Of a stretch of 64,000 nt of DNA, positions 43,486 to 52,091 are shown piece by piece. A program made the translations under genes and the position numbers. The first letter of the stretch is position 1; every line of letters starts with the position of its first letter. This stretch comes from Clostridium_AD sp050717545 (GTDB taxonomy: Bacteria; Bacillota; Clostridia; Clostridiales; Clostridiaceae). The DNA lies in NCBI RefSeq assembly GCF_050717545.1, contig NZ_JBOITN010000032.1:62001-126000 (forward strand), written 5' to 3'. The notes under the pieces are model-generated. The model ran no database searches, had not been told where the DNA came from, and saw only the letters and a list, made by a program, of their open reading frames with translations.

Positions 43486-43521
43486 CTAAGAACCCCATGC
43501 CTAAAGGCATGGGGTTCTTAG
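43486..43521. repeat. GC-rich perfect hairpin
   Basis: 16-base arms CTAAGAACCCCATGCC and complement with a TAAA loop and no T run. It lies between convergent mntR and the ABC-F gene. It may be a terminator for both, or a relic hairpin of the kind found at IS200/IS605 ends. Confidence 0.5.
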
Positions 43522-43546
43522 ATAGGTTAACTTCTCGTATAGTAAA

Positions 43547-45289
43547 TTATAATAACTTAATTAACTCTTCTAACTCCTGCGATAAAACTTTAGCAAGTGT
43601 AAAATCAGTATCTTTTAATGCCATTGCTATTTTTGTTTCAACTATTTTTTTCTTTTGTTCAATTTCTAAATAATCTTTGTCAAAATGATTAGCATAAATC
43701 ATCTTTCTAAATTTTCGCATACTCATTTTTCTAATTGTCTTATCTTCAATCATTAAAACAAAATCCATACAGTTTACTATAGAATAGAAATCATGAGAAA
43801 TCATTAGAATCGCACCTTTATAGTTTTCTATGGCTTTTTCCAGTGCTATTTGTGAATATGTATCTAAATGACTTGTTGGTTCATCAAGAAGCAACATATT
43901 TGCTTTACTAGCAGAAACTTTAGCCAGTTGAAGTATATTTTTTTCTCCACCAGATAAAGACCCTATCTTTTGATTAACGGCTTCTTCTTCCTCGAAACCA
44001 TAACCAGAAATATATGCTCTAACCTCTTGATTAGTTTTAAAACCAGCATCTAAGAACTCCTCAAGTATGGTATTAGACTCGTTTAATGTTTTGCCTTGAA
44101 GTTGAGATAAATAAGCCACTTCAACATCTTCATTTATCTTAATACAATCATGATTATTTTTAAATATTTCTTGAAGTAACGTCGTTTTACCTGCACCATT
44201 TGAACCGATAATGGCTACTTTATCAGTAGATTTAATCTCAAAATTAACATTTTCTAGAAGCATATCATCAAAGCTAACACTGTAATCATTAACTTTTAAA
44301 ACAATGGTTTCTACCATTTCATTATCTGTAACTAAACTGATATTGGGTTGTTTAATATCTACAAATGGCGATTTAATTCTACTTTTTTCTAATCTTTCTT
44401 GAATTTTAACTCTAGCATTTAAAGATTTTCCTTTAGAAGATTGATTATATTCAGTTGCCATAAATCTTAGTTTATTTATTAAGGTCTCATTTCTCTCAAG
44501 TTCTTCATTATCAGTAACAGCTAGTTCTTGCATATCAATTTTCGTTTGAAGCAATGAGAAGTTATACTCAATATAGTTTCCATCAAACTCTTGGAGCTGC
44601 ATATTTTCAAGGTGTATAATTTTATTAAAACAATGATTCAATAGATATCTGTTGTGCGTAATAATTAACATCGCCTCAGTGCGAGAATTAATTAAATTTT
44701 TAAGAGAATTAATGTTTTCAAAATCTAAAAACACATCTGGTTCATCCATAATCATTAAATCTGGACTATTTATCATTTCCTTAATTACTTGAATAAGCTT
44801 AAATTCCCCACCACTAAGTTCAGATATCATTTGATCTTTATACTTGATTAAGTTTGCAAGATTTAAGTTTTTATTAATGATGTTTTCGAAATCATCTCCA
44901 TTAATTGCATCAAATGCATCTAAAGCTTGTTGATACTTTTCTAGTAAAGAATCAATATCCGAAGATGTTTCCATCTCACTGCAAATAGATGTTATTTCAT
45001 TTTGTAGTTTGATAAATTTTTCCCCTATATATTCGAAAACTGTAATTTCTTTTTTATTTTCTAGTTGTGAGAATTGACTTACATACCCAATTCTACAATT
45101 TGGGTCCATCTCGAGCTTTCCATCGAACATATATTTTTCTGGATCCATAATTATATCTATCAGTGTACTTTTTCCACTGCCATTTGTTCCTATAAAAGCA
45201 CAATGAGTACCCTCTTCTAATGTAAATGAAATGTTATTATATAGATTCTTTTGCGGAAATGAGTAGGACAAGTTATCAACTTTTATCAT
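43547..45289 (-). CDS. ABC-F family ATPase, possible ribosome protection protein
   Basis: A 580-residue soluble protein with two ABC domains and no membrane helices. Domain 1: Walker A GTNGSGKST, signature LSGGEFKLIQ, Walker B LMIMDEPDVFLDF (divergent from LLLDEPTNHLD). Linker residues about 225-320 (helical, basic). Domain 2: GSNGAGKTT, LSGGEKNILQLAK, MLLLDEPTSHLD. ABC-F proteins act on the ribosomal E site, and some displace antibiotics. A leader attenuator typical of antibiotic-inducible members precedes it. Whether it confers resistance, and to what, is not evident. Confidence 0.88.
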   Translation of the reverse strand: MIKVDNLSYSFPQKNLYNNISFTLEEGTHCAFIGTNGSGKSTLIDIIMDPEKYMFDGKLEMDPNCRIGYVSQFSQLENKKEITVFEYIGEKFIKLQNEITSICSEMETSSDIDSLLEKYQQALDAFDAINGDDFENIINKNLNLANLIKYKDQMISELSGGEFKLIQVIKEMINSPDLMIMDEPDVFLDFENINSLKNLINSRTEAMLIITHNRYLLNHCFNKIIHLENMQLQEFDGNYIEYNFSLLQTKIDMQELAVTDNEELERNETLINKLRFMATEYNQSSKGKSLNARVKIQERLEKSRIKSPFVDIKQPNISLVTDNEMVETIVLKVNDYSVSFDDMLLENVNFEIKSTDKVAIIGSNGAGKTTLLQEIFKNNHDCIKINEDVEVAYLSQLQGKTLNESNTILEEFLDAGFKTNQEVRAYISGYGFEEEEAVNQKIGSLSGGEKNILQLAKVSASKANMLLLDEPTSHLDTYSQIALEKAIENYKGAILMISHDFYSIVNCMDFVLMIEDKTIRKMSMRKFRKMIYANHFDKDYLEIEQKKKIVETKIAMALKDTDFTLAKVLSQELEELIKLL

Positions 45290-45312
45290 AATTATTACCT
45301 CTCTTTATCACT

Positions 45313-45401
45313 AAAAAAGAGCCTATAAAAATAAGCTCTTCAATATACTCTTTTTTAAATTGTAATTTTACACTTGATTTTTATATAGTAAAGACATTAT
45401 A
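45313..45401 (-). promoter_or_regulatory. Promoter, leader and attenuator of the ABC-F gene
   Basis: Minus strand: -10 TATAAT (45396-45401), then a leader of about 100 bases. A 10-base stem AAGAGCTTAT/ATAGGCTCTT (45317-45340) with a following T6 forms a terminator ahead of the start codon. An upstream AAAAAAGAG can pair with CTCTTTTTT of the terminator as an antiterminator. A 6-codon frame TTG...TAG (45323-45343, MKSLFL) spans the 5' stem. Confidence 0.7.
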
Positions 45402-45491
45402 CTAATTTTACAATTGATAGCATAACACTTTTTAAAGCTTCTCGTCAATACCCCTAAGGTGTTAATTTTTACCTTTTAGTTGTTTGTTTCA

Positions 45492-46856
45492 CTACTTAAG
45501 CCTTCTATCCTCTTCAAGCTCTTTAAAGTATTTTCTTGTTTCATTTGTAATAACTCCACTTAACCCAATTAATCCAATTAAGTTTGGAATTGCCATAAGT
45601 CCATTTACTATATCAGCAATTACCCAAATCATTTCTAATTTTAAAAATGCTCCTAATGCTACTAATACAATATATACCCCTCTGTATGGTTTAATTCCTT
45701 TTACTCCTATTAAATATACAATACATCTTTCTCCATAATAATTCCAACCAAGTATTGTTGTGAATGCAAAGAAAATAAGTCCAATAGTCACAATCAACTG
45801 TCCTATCATCGCTATAGGCAACCCATTACTAAAAGCATAGTTTGTCATAGCTGCTCCTGCATACTCCGAATTCCAAGCTCCAGTCATTATTAAAACAAGA
45901 CCAGTCATAGTACAAATAATTATTGTATCAAAGAAAGTACCTGTCATAGATACAAGTCCTTGTCTTACACAAGACTTAGTTTTAGCTGCCGCTGCGGCAA
46001 TTGGTGCACTACCTAGACCAGACTCATTAGAGAATACTCCTCTAGCAACACCACTTCGCATAGCAAGCATTATCGATGCCCCTGTAAAACCACCTGCTGC
46101 TGCAGTTGGAGTAAATGCACTCTTTACAACTAAAGCTATCGTTCCTGGTAATAAATCAATATTGATTATTATAATTATTATAGCTCCTATAACATAAAAT
46201 ACTGCCATAAATGGAACAGTTTTTTCTGCTACTGCTGCTATATTTTTTATTCCCCCAATAGTTATTAATGCAACTAAAAGTGTTATTACTATTGCTGTTG
46301 CAATAGTTGGTATATTAAATGTAATTGATGTAGCCTCTACTATTGCATTTACCTGTGGGAATGTACCTATTCCAAAAAAGGCAACTCCTATACCAAAAAT
46401 CGCAAACATTTTTGCTAAAAATTTATTTTTAAGTCCATTTTCAAGGTAATACATAGGTCCGCCAGCCATTTGTCCATTCTCATCAACAGTCCTGTATTTT
46501 ACTGCAAGTAGGCCTTCAGAATACTTAGTAGCCATCCCAAAGAAAGCAGCTACCCACATCCAGAATAAAGCTCCCGGTCCGCCAAGTTTAATTGCTGTTG
46601 CAACACCAACAATATTTCCTGTTCCTATTGTTGCCGCTAAAGCTGTACATAAAGCTGCAAATGATGATACATCACCCGCTCCATCATTATCCCTTTCTTT
46701 AGTAAATAAATACTTAAGTGCAAGTGGCAGCTTAGTAACCTGCAATAAACCCAATCTTATAGTTAAATATAATCCTGTACCTACTAGTAAAACAAGTAAC
46801 GGTGGTCCCCAAAGCCATGAATCAATTCCACTTAATACTTCCATAAATGCTGTCAT
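45492..46856 (-). CDS. Sodium:alanine/glycine symporter, AgcS (AlsT) family
   Basis: A 454-residue sodium-coupled amino acid carrier with 10-11 helices. IGTGNIVGVATAIKLGGPGALFWMW and AGGPMYYLENGL are the AgcS signatures, and SNESGLGSAPIAAAAAKT is the substrate/sodium motif. The charged C-terminus ends the protein. A tandem glycine riboswitch lies directly upstream, which implies that glycine is a substrate. ATG follows GGGAGG, which can be paired in an inhibitory stem. Confidence 0.94.
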   Translation of the reverse strand: MTAFMEVLSGIDSWLWGPPLLVLLVGTGLYLTIRLGLLQVTKLPLALKYLFTKERDNDGAGDVSSFAALCTALAATIGTGNIVGVATAIKLGGPGALFWMWVAAFFGMATKYSEGLLAVKYRTVDENGQMAGGPMYYLENGLKNKFLAKMFAIFGIGVAFFGIGTFPQVNAIVEATSITFNIPTIATAIVITLLVALITIGGIKNIAAVAEKTVPFMAVFYVIGAIIIIIINIDLLPGTIALVVKSAFTPTAAAGGFTGASIMLAMRSGVARGVFSNESGLGSAPIAAAAAKTKSCVRQGLVSMTGTFFDTIIICTMTGLVLIMTGAWNSEYAGAAMTNYAFSNGLPIAMIGQLIVTIGLIFFAFTTILGWNYYGERCIVYLIGVKGIKPYRGVYIVLVALGAFLKLEMIWVIADIVNGLMAIPNLIGLIGLSGVITNETRKYFKELEEDRRLK

Positions 46857-46858
46857 TT

Positions 46859-46895
46859 AAAAAATCCTCCCTTAATTTAATATAATGGAGGAGAC
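46859..46895 (-). promoter_or_regulatory. Expression platform of the glycine riboswitch
   Basis: Minus strand: TCCTCC (46887-46892) can pair with GGAGGA (46865-46870), the agcS ribosome binding site, around a 16-base loop, with TTTTTT directly after. The stem can hide the ribosome binding site and could also act as a weak terminator. Confidence 0.6.
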
Positions 46896-46915
46896 AAAAT
46901 TTTTTTCATAATTTC

Positions 46916-47183
46916 TATCCCCTGTCCTTTTTACCTGAGAGATTCGATAGCTAACAATAAATCTTACGAAAACTTAATTGCTACATGTACAGTTTAAGTA
47001 ACTTATCTTAATGATACTATCTTGCTCCTTCGGTGTCTGTTTAACCAGCTCTCTCCAGAGGCTCGTCCAATTACGGTTTTCTCCTAATAATAGTTTCTGT
47101 GCAAAACTATTAGGTGCCTGAAAGTTTTTCCTCTTCGGCGGATGGCAAGCCATCTCTCTCCCACAATTTTCATCCGAACACAA
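46916..47183 (-). ncRNA. Tandem glycine riboswitch
   Basis: Minus-strand leader of agcS. It has two glycine aptamers: a first with GGGAGAGAGATGGC and CGAAGAGG...CTTTCAGGCACC, and a second with CTGGAGAGAGCTGG, ACACCGAAGGAGCAA and TCTCTCAGGTAAAAAGGACAG. These are the conserved purine-rich and CCGAAGG/CTCAGG motifs of the gcvT-type element. The second aptamer has a long, AT-rich P3-type extension. Glycine binding should set symporter expression. Confidence 0.94.
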
Positions 47184-47317
47184 TATTCAATTTTTATTAA
47201 CAAACCATTTTATAATTATACATTAGCAAACAGAACTTGTCCAATCCGTCCATCAAATATATCCTTACAATTAATTGTAACATTGTAGATAGGATAATAC
47301 ATAAAGGTATCAATCAT

Positions 47318-47356
47318 ATTAAATCATCACCTGCGGAGCTGAGATGTCGTTAAAAT
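47318..47356 (+). repeat. Dispersed short repeat, copy 3
   Basis: 39-base element starting ATTAAATCATCACCTGCGGA, 34 of 39 bases the same as the copy at 3956. A 13-base match to its 3' end recurs at 14124. Confidence 0.7.
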
Positions 47357-47420
47357 AAATATAAGCCATTGAAACAATTTGTTTATAAAATTATACACTA
47401 AGCGTACAACAATATATCAA

Positions 47421-47457
47421 AATAATACATCAAGTGTATAACTTGATGTATTATTTT
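47421..47457 (-). terminator. Terminator overlapping the stop codon of the unknown gene
   Basis: Perfect arms AATAATACATCAAGT / ACTTGATGTATTATT with a five-base loop and T-rich flanks, overlapping the 3' end of the gene at 47451. Confidence 0.75.
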
Positions 47458-48098
47458 TTACCTTTTTTTGACCATATTTTAAAACCTATAAGCAGTCCAC
47501 TAGCAATTGTTGATGCAACGCCTGTATATATTGCTACTTTACCTGTGGTTGTTTTATTTTTATGTGCTTTAACTGCGCTGTGGTAATCTTCCATCATATT
47601 TTCATACTGTTTCTTGTTGATATTGCCTATACCTATCCCCATAACCTTACAATTCATGCCTGCAAAATAATTAATTTTTTCTGTTATATAACAGTTAAAT
47701 GTATGTATTTTATCTGGCGATGAACTCCCATCATTCCATAATTCAACTCCAAATAATTCCTCATATATAAATTGATGTTGAAAAACAACTAAAGAGTAAT
47801 TACCCCTTTTTGAGTGATTTACATTAATATATCCATTGTTTATAATTGCATCGTCAATATTCCCTTTGTATAAAACTAAAATGTTATTGGATGAATTTTC
47901 ATTTTTGATTTTATCAAATAATTCACTCCCATCAAATGAATAAAATAATTCAACCGAAGTTATATTATTCTTCACTAAGGCTAGTTTCATTATCTCTATA
48001 TATGAATTAATGTATTGTATATCTTCAGGAATTTTATTCTTGTAATCATTTATTTCATTTTGAGTTTTTTTATTAAATATGCTATTGATAAATCCCAT
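47451..48098 (-). CDS. Unknown protein with a C-terminal membrane helix
   Basis: A 215-residue protein I do not recognise. Residues 1-180 are soluble and mixed alpha/beta with a helical N-terminus; residues about 190-208 (YTGVASTIASGLLIGFKIW) form one hydrophobic helix followed by a basic tail, so it is probably tail-anchored in the membrane with the rest in the cytoplasm. No catalytic motif is evident. ATG follows GAGGTG. Single gene with its own terminator. Confidence 0.7.
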   Translation of the reverse strand: MGFINSIFNKKTQNEINDYKNKIPEDIQYINSYIEIMKLALVKNNITSVELFYSFDGSELFDKIKNENSSNNILVLYKGNIDDAIINNGYINVNHSKRGNYSLVVFQHQFIYEELFGVELWNDGSSSPDKIHTFNCYITEKINYFAGMNCKVMGIGIGNINKKQYENMMEDYHSAVKAHKNKTTTGKVAIYTGVASTIASGLLIGFKIWSKKGKK

Positions 48099-48248
48099 TT
48101 TTATACACCTCTATTCTTCCTTCTAAATTTTTTTAGTGTTGTTAGTTTATCATATCTTGCCCTCTTTGTTTGTTTAACATAACATAAGTTTTAAAATTTA
48201 AGAAACTGTACGTACCGTATATAATATTTACTAGAATATCTATATAAA

Positions 48249-48296
48249 ATTAAAAAATTCTAGATATTATATTATAATATCCAGAATTTTTTATTT
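48249..48296 (-). terminator. Terminator of the 56-residue ORF
   Basis: Near-perfect AT-rich hairpin (AAAAATTCTAGATATTAT and partner) with a T-rich end on the minus strand, immediately 3' of the ORF at 48300. Confidence 0.7.
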
Positions 48297-48299
48297 TAT

Positions 48300-48470
48300 T
48301 TATTGTCCCCTATTATTTTTACCAACTAAGCCTCCACCATTACCTGCTGATGCACTTTGTGTTCCATTGACCGCCCCTCGCTTAGTATTTTTTTGGGATG
48401 AAGATTTTGCTTTTTTTTCTTCAATAAGTTTTTTCATCATTTCCATATTTTTATTTATATCATTTTTCAT
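48300..48470 (-). CDS. Small hydrophilic protein, 56 residues
   Basis: Frame of 56 codons with ATG 8 bases after GAGGG. The sequence begins MKNDINKNMEMMKKLIEEKK (amphipathic helix) and ends in a Gly/Asn/Ser-rich tail. Start, length and a following terminator support a real gene. I recognise no domain; similar short Lys/Met helices are known in clostridial hypothetical proteins. Confidence 0.7.
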   Translation of the reverse strand: MKNDINKNMEMMKKLIEEKKAKSSSQKNTKRGAVNGTQSASAGNGGGLVGKNNRGQ

Positions 48471-48710
48471 ATTTTTACCCTCTTTTTCTATTTTTATTTC
48501 TTAAAAAACTTTATAACCTATGTCTACTAAATTAATATTCACAAAAAAAATCATAGGTATGTCTTGTTATTTTACTAATTTATTATACCCCACAAATGTT
48601 ACTTTGAGTAGGTCATAAAAATATTTCCAAAAATAAGCTGATATATTGTGTTATACCATGATATAATTTAGAAATGTTAAGATTGTAATATCATCACAAG
48701 GAGACAATAA

Positions 48711-49619
48711 ATGAATACTATTAACTCACAGTTTGCAATGTCATTAAGTATTATTTTATTAGGATATTTATTAAAAAAAACGAATATTCTAAAAGAAAGC
48801 GATGGAGAAGTTATTTCAAGGTTAATTTTTAATGTTACTCTTCCCTCCATAGTCATAAATGTTTTTAGTACTATGACCATAGACAAAAACCTTCTACTTA
48901 TACCTGTAATCAGCTTTGTGTACGGGTTATTTATGGCAGTAGTGGCCCTCATTGTATTTAAAGGAGAATCAAGACGAGAAAAGGGAATGCTATCAATGCT
49001 TGTGCCTTCCTTCAACATAGGACTTTTCGCATATCCTCTGGTAGAGTCAATATGGGGAAAAGAAGGTCTTAAATACTTTGGTATGTTTGATATGGGCAAC
49101 TCCTTCATTGTTTTCGCAGTTTGTTATATTATTGGAAGCATATATTCAAGCAGCGAAGGTGAAATCTCATACAAGAATATTTTTTCTAAAACATTACACT
49201 CAATACCTTTTCTTACATATATTATAACTTTGGCAATTAATCTTCTGGGATTTAATATTCCAAAGCCAATTATAGAAATTACTGGAATTCTTTCCAAAGC
49301 AAATATGCCCCTTTCGTTGTTGGCGCTTGGGTTATACCTTAGCTTTTCCTTTAAGAAGAAATACTTAAAAAATATGGCTAAAATAATTACTTTAAGGTAT
49401 CTAATTGGATTTGGAGTGGGCATACTTCTTTATAATTTAATATCCATAGATCCACTGTTCAAAATAACTATGTTAATTGGTTTTATCTTACCAATAAGTT
49501 TCACAGTAATTCCTTACTCAGTAGAGTTTGGATATGATACTAAATTTGTAGGAACTGTTAATAATTTTACAATTATAATAAGCTTTTTACTAATATGGGC
49601 TATTGTTGCTTTTATTTAA
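48711..49619 (+). CDS. AEC-family transporter (auxin efflux carrier/malate permease-like)
   Basis: A 302-residue carrier with ten predicted helices in two repeats, both with the family's inverted organisation: FNVTLPSIVINVFST, PSFNIGLFAYPLV and a C-terminal ILPISFTVIPYSVEFGYD. These proteins move organic acids or amino-acid-like anions. ATG after AAGGAG. Monocistronic, followed by a terminator. Substrate unknown. Confidence 0.87.
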   Translation: MNTINSQFAMSLSIILLGYLLKKTNILKESDGEVISRLIFNVTLPSIVINVFSTMTIDKNLLLIPVISFVYGLFMAVVALIVFKGESRREKGMLSMLVPSFNIGLFAYPLVESIWGKEGLKYFGMFDMGNSFIVFAVCYIIGSIYSSSEGEISYKNIFSKTLHSIPFLTYIITLAINLLGFNIPKPIIEITGILSKANMPLSLLALGLYLSFSFKKKYLKNMAKIITLRYLIGFGVGILLYNLISIDPLFKITMLIGFILPISFTVIPYSVEFGYDTKFVGTVNNFTIIISFLLIWAIVAFI

Positions 49620-49642
49620 CTTAGTTAAAAATTGAATATATC

Positions 49643-49676
49643 AAAAGGGAGTTCATAAATGAGCTCCCTTTTATCA
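49643..49676 (+). terminator. Terminator after the AEC carrier gene
   Basis: Stem AAAAGGGAGTTCAT / ATGAGCTCCCTTTT with one mismatch and a T-rich end. Confidence 0.82.
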
Positions 49677-49840
49677 GTATTATTAAACATATAAATTTAG
49701 CACCTTCGCTTTGCTCATAAAATTTATTCCTCTGATCTAAACTTCTTAAGATATTCAGATGCTGATCTATTCATTTCTAGTGAAAAATCAGACTAAGTTT
49801 ATAATATGTGTGATGATCTCACTTATCCTACATAAATCTC

Positions 49841-50869
49841 CTATAAATTTTCTGCTATATTATAAATTAATTTTTCTGTAGTCTCCCATCCTAAACATCC
49901 ATCTGTTATTGATTTTCCATAAGTGCCACTACCTACATCTTGTTTACCTTCTACAATATAACTCTCAATCATAAATCCTTTTATCATTTTTTTAAGTAAA
50001 GAATTATCTTTCCTACTCATTAACACTTCTCTGGCTATTCTTGGTTGCTCTTTATAAAGCTTCATTGAATTCGCATGATTAGTATCTACAATAATAGAGT
50101 TATATAAAAATTGCTGTTTTTCATATTCTTTAGCAATATTAATTAAATCTTCATAATGATAATTAGGAATGTTTTTACCGTAAGAATCTACAGCCCCTCT
50201 TAAAACAGCATGTGCAAGTGGATTTCCTGTTGTTTCAACCTGATAGCCACTATATATAAAAGTATGACCATCTTGCGCAGCTTTTATAGAATTTAACATT
50301 ACAGTTAGATCTCCACTAGTTGGATTCTTCATGCCTACAGGCATATCACTACCACTTACTGTAAATCTATGTTGCTGATTTTCTACAGAGCGAGCTCCAA
50401 CTGCAATATACCCTAACAAATCTGAAAGATATGTATAATTTTCTGGATATAACATTTCATCTGCGGCAGGCATATGGTATTCACTTAATGCTTTTATATG
50501 AAGTTTTCTAATTGCCCTGAGTCCTGCATCCATATCCGGTTCTTTATTTGGATCTGGTTGAGATGCCATACCCTTATATCCTTCACCCGTAGTCCGCGGT
50601 TTGTTTGTATAAATCCTAGGTATAATAATTATAGAATCTTTTACTTTTTCCTGAACTTCTGCAAGCTTTCCTATATATTCACACACTGAGTCCTCGTTGT
50701 CAGCCGAACATGGTCCAATTATAAGGATAAACTTATCAGATTTATTCTCGAAAACTTTCCTTATCTCCATGTCTTTATTTTTTTTAATTTCTTTAATATA
50801 ACTTGGTAGAGGCATTTCTTCCATAATTTCTGCCGCCGTAGGTATTTTCTTTATATATTTCATACTCAT
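49841..50869 (-). CDS. 3-deoxy-7-phosphoheptulonate synthase (DAHP synthase, class I)
   Basis: A 342-residue AroG/AroF/AroH-type enzyme that joins PEP and erythrose 4-phosphate, the first step of aromatic amino acid synthesis. Substrate/metal motifs: IIGPCSAD, PRIYTNKPRTTGEGYKGM, SDMPVGMKNPTSGD, YSGYQVE and DTNHANS. The N-terminal extension (residues 1-40) is the feedback-regulatory segment of this class. Isolated from other aro genes. ATG after GGGAGG. The 230-base upstream region holds an imperfect hairpin but no leader peptide that I could find. Confidence 0.95.
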   Translation of the reverse strand: MSMKYIKKIPTAAEIMEEMPLPSYIKEIKKNKDMEIRKVFENKSDKFILIIGPCSADNEDSVCEYIGKLAEVQEKVKDSIIIIPRIYTNKPRTTGEGYKGMASQPDPNKEPDMDAGLRAIRKLHIKALSEYHMPAADEMLYPENYTYLSDLLGYIAVGARSVENQQHRFTVSGSDMPVGMKNPTSGDLTVMLNSIKAAQDGHTFIYSGYQVETTGNPLAHAVLRGAVDSYGKNIPNYHYEDLINIAKEYEKQQFLYNSIIVDTNHANSMKLYKEQPRIAREVLMSRKDNSLLKKMIKGFMIESYIVEGKQDVGSGTYGKSITDGCLGWETTEKLIYNIAENL

Positions 50870-51099
50870 ATTATATTTTCCTCCCTTTACACTAATATTA
50901 CATTCAACACAAATTCATAAACCTTTCCTCTACAGGATGGTACAGCCTCTGAAATTTTTCTAGATACGTAAAAATTCCGTTTGCCTCTAAGAATTTATAA
51001 ACACATTTTATTTCGTTAATGAAGTATATCATAAATTTAATTGATTATGGTAATCTTTATGCTTGTAGTCTCGCTTGTATATTCTACATGCGTGGGCCA
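50870..51099 (-). other. Leader region of DAHP synthase with an imperfect hairpin
   Basis: Contains GGAATTTTTACGT and its imperfect partner GAAATTTTTCTAGATACG (about 50955-50990) flanked by GAGGC repeats. No T-box motif or aromatic leader peptide is visible. A regulatory leader is possible but unproven. Confidence 0.25.
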
Positions 51100-51738
51100 T
51101 CATTTAAACTTGCTAATTTCATCTAACATTAATATATTTAGTTTGTTTATTGTTTTTCTTTTCTCCATTAGTTGCTTTATTATTTCACCTCTGTAATCTG
51201 ATTCCATTAATTTAGCTTTAAGTTCTATGGAATTACAAAACTCATATATTTTTTTAAATTGTACTATTGTTTGCTCAAACTCTTCATCAAAATTAACCAA
51301 ATCTTTATTCTCATATATCATGTTTAATGACTCTAATTGATATTTTATTATTGTAGAAAACTGTATCAACAGTTGATCTGACTTTACTTTATAAATATAT
51401 AATAATAACTCTGTATAAATTCTATTAAGTGTGACATTATCAAAAATATCTAGATTTACTCTACTATATCCTAATTTCTTTTTTAACTTCAGGTTAAATA
51501 ATTTTCTTAAAAAATTATTATAACCTTTCGTAGTCCATATTCCATAAACTAAGTAACTATTCTCTATTTTTCTAAAAAAATTATTTATTTCTTCACTATT
51601 TACAAACAATTTTATTTCTTTGTCCATTCTAGTTAACCTAGTTTTATCAATCACTTGAAAATTCTTTCCATAACTTGAAAATAATTTACCCTCTGTAGCA
51701 CCTCTTATATTCTTTATACACATCCACATATCTGACAT
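51100..51738 (-). CDS. Unknown helical protein
   Basis: A 212-residue basic, mostly helical protein with no recognisable domain, signal peptide or membrane segment. Possible start ATG 10 bases after GGGAG. Aromatic- and lysine-rich composition (LRKLFNLKLKKKLGYSR). It lies between DAHP synthase and the dispersed repeat at 51965, on the minus strand, without operon partners. I cannot assign a role. Confidence 0.6.
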   Translation of the reverse strand: MSDMWMCIKNIRGATEGKLFSSYGKNFQVIDKTRLTRMDKEIKLFVNSEEINNFFRKIENSYLVYGIWTTKGYNNFLRKLFNLKLKKKLGYSRVNLDIFDNVTLNRIYTELLLYIYKVKSDQLLIQFSTIIKYQLESLNMIYENKDLVNFDEEFEQTIVQFKKIYEFCNSIELKAKLMESDYRGEIIKQLMEKRKTINKLNILMLDEISKFK

Positions 51739-52091
51739 TAAGGATCAACTCCCAAATATATATTAATTTACAACAATATTTTTTAGTTTTTTATATTTTT
51801 ACCTATATTGTACACATTATACTATGTAGCTTTATATTACAACAAAATTACTAGCTAAATTATAAAAATATTGCGTTGGGTTTCCCCTAAGTGCAGTATT
51901 TTTTTGCTTTAAATTAATTAATTGCTATATCTAGTAGTTGCATAAAAAAACAGTATACGCTACTATTAAATCATCTCCTGCGCAGCTGCAATATTATTCG
52001 ACATATAGTTTGATTTATAATTATGGAAATTATTAAAAAGTAATTTATAAGAATTTAACAAAGTTATAAAATGAAAGGTTGGTAGTTTATA
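51739..52091. other. AT-rich intergenic region
   Basis: Divergent region between the unknown gene and the YopX-like gene. It holds dispersed repeat copy 4 and a ribosome binding site for the YopX-like gene. No other frame or repeat is evident. Confidence 0.5.
51965..51991 (+). repeat. Dispersed short repeat, copy 4
   Basis: ATTAAATCATCTCCTGCGCAG followed by CTGCAA; 27 bases clearly related to the copies at 2591, 3956 and 47318, the remainder diverged. Confidence 0.6.

Noticed and set aside
46974..47183. 69-residue frame on the minus strand
   Set aside because: It lies wholly inside the glycine riboswitch, lacks a ribosome binding site and has no protein-like composition.
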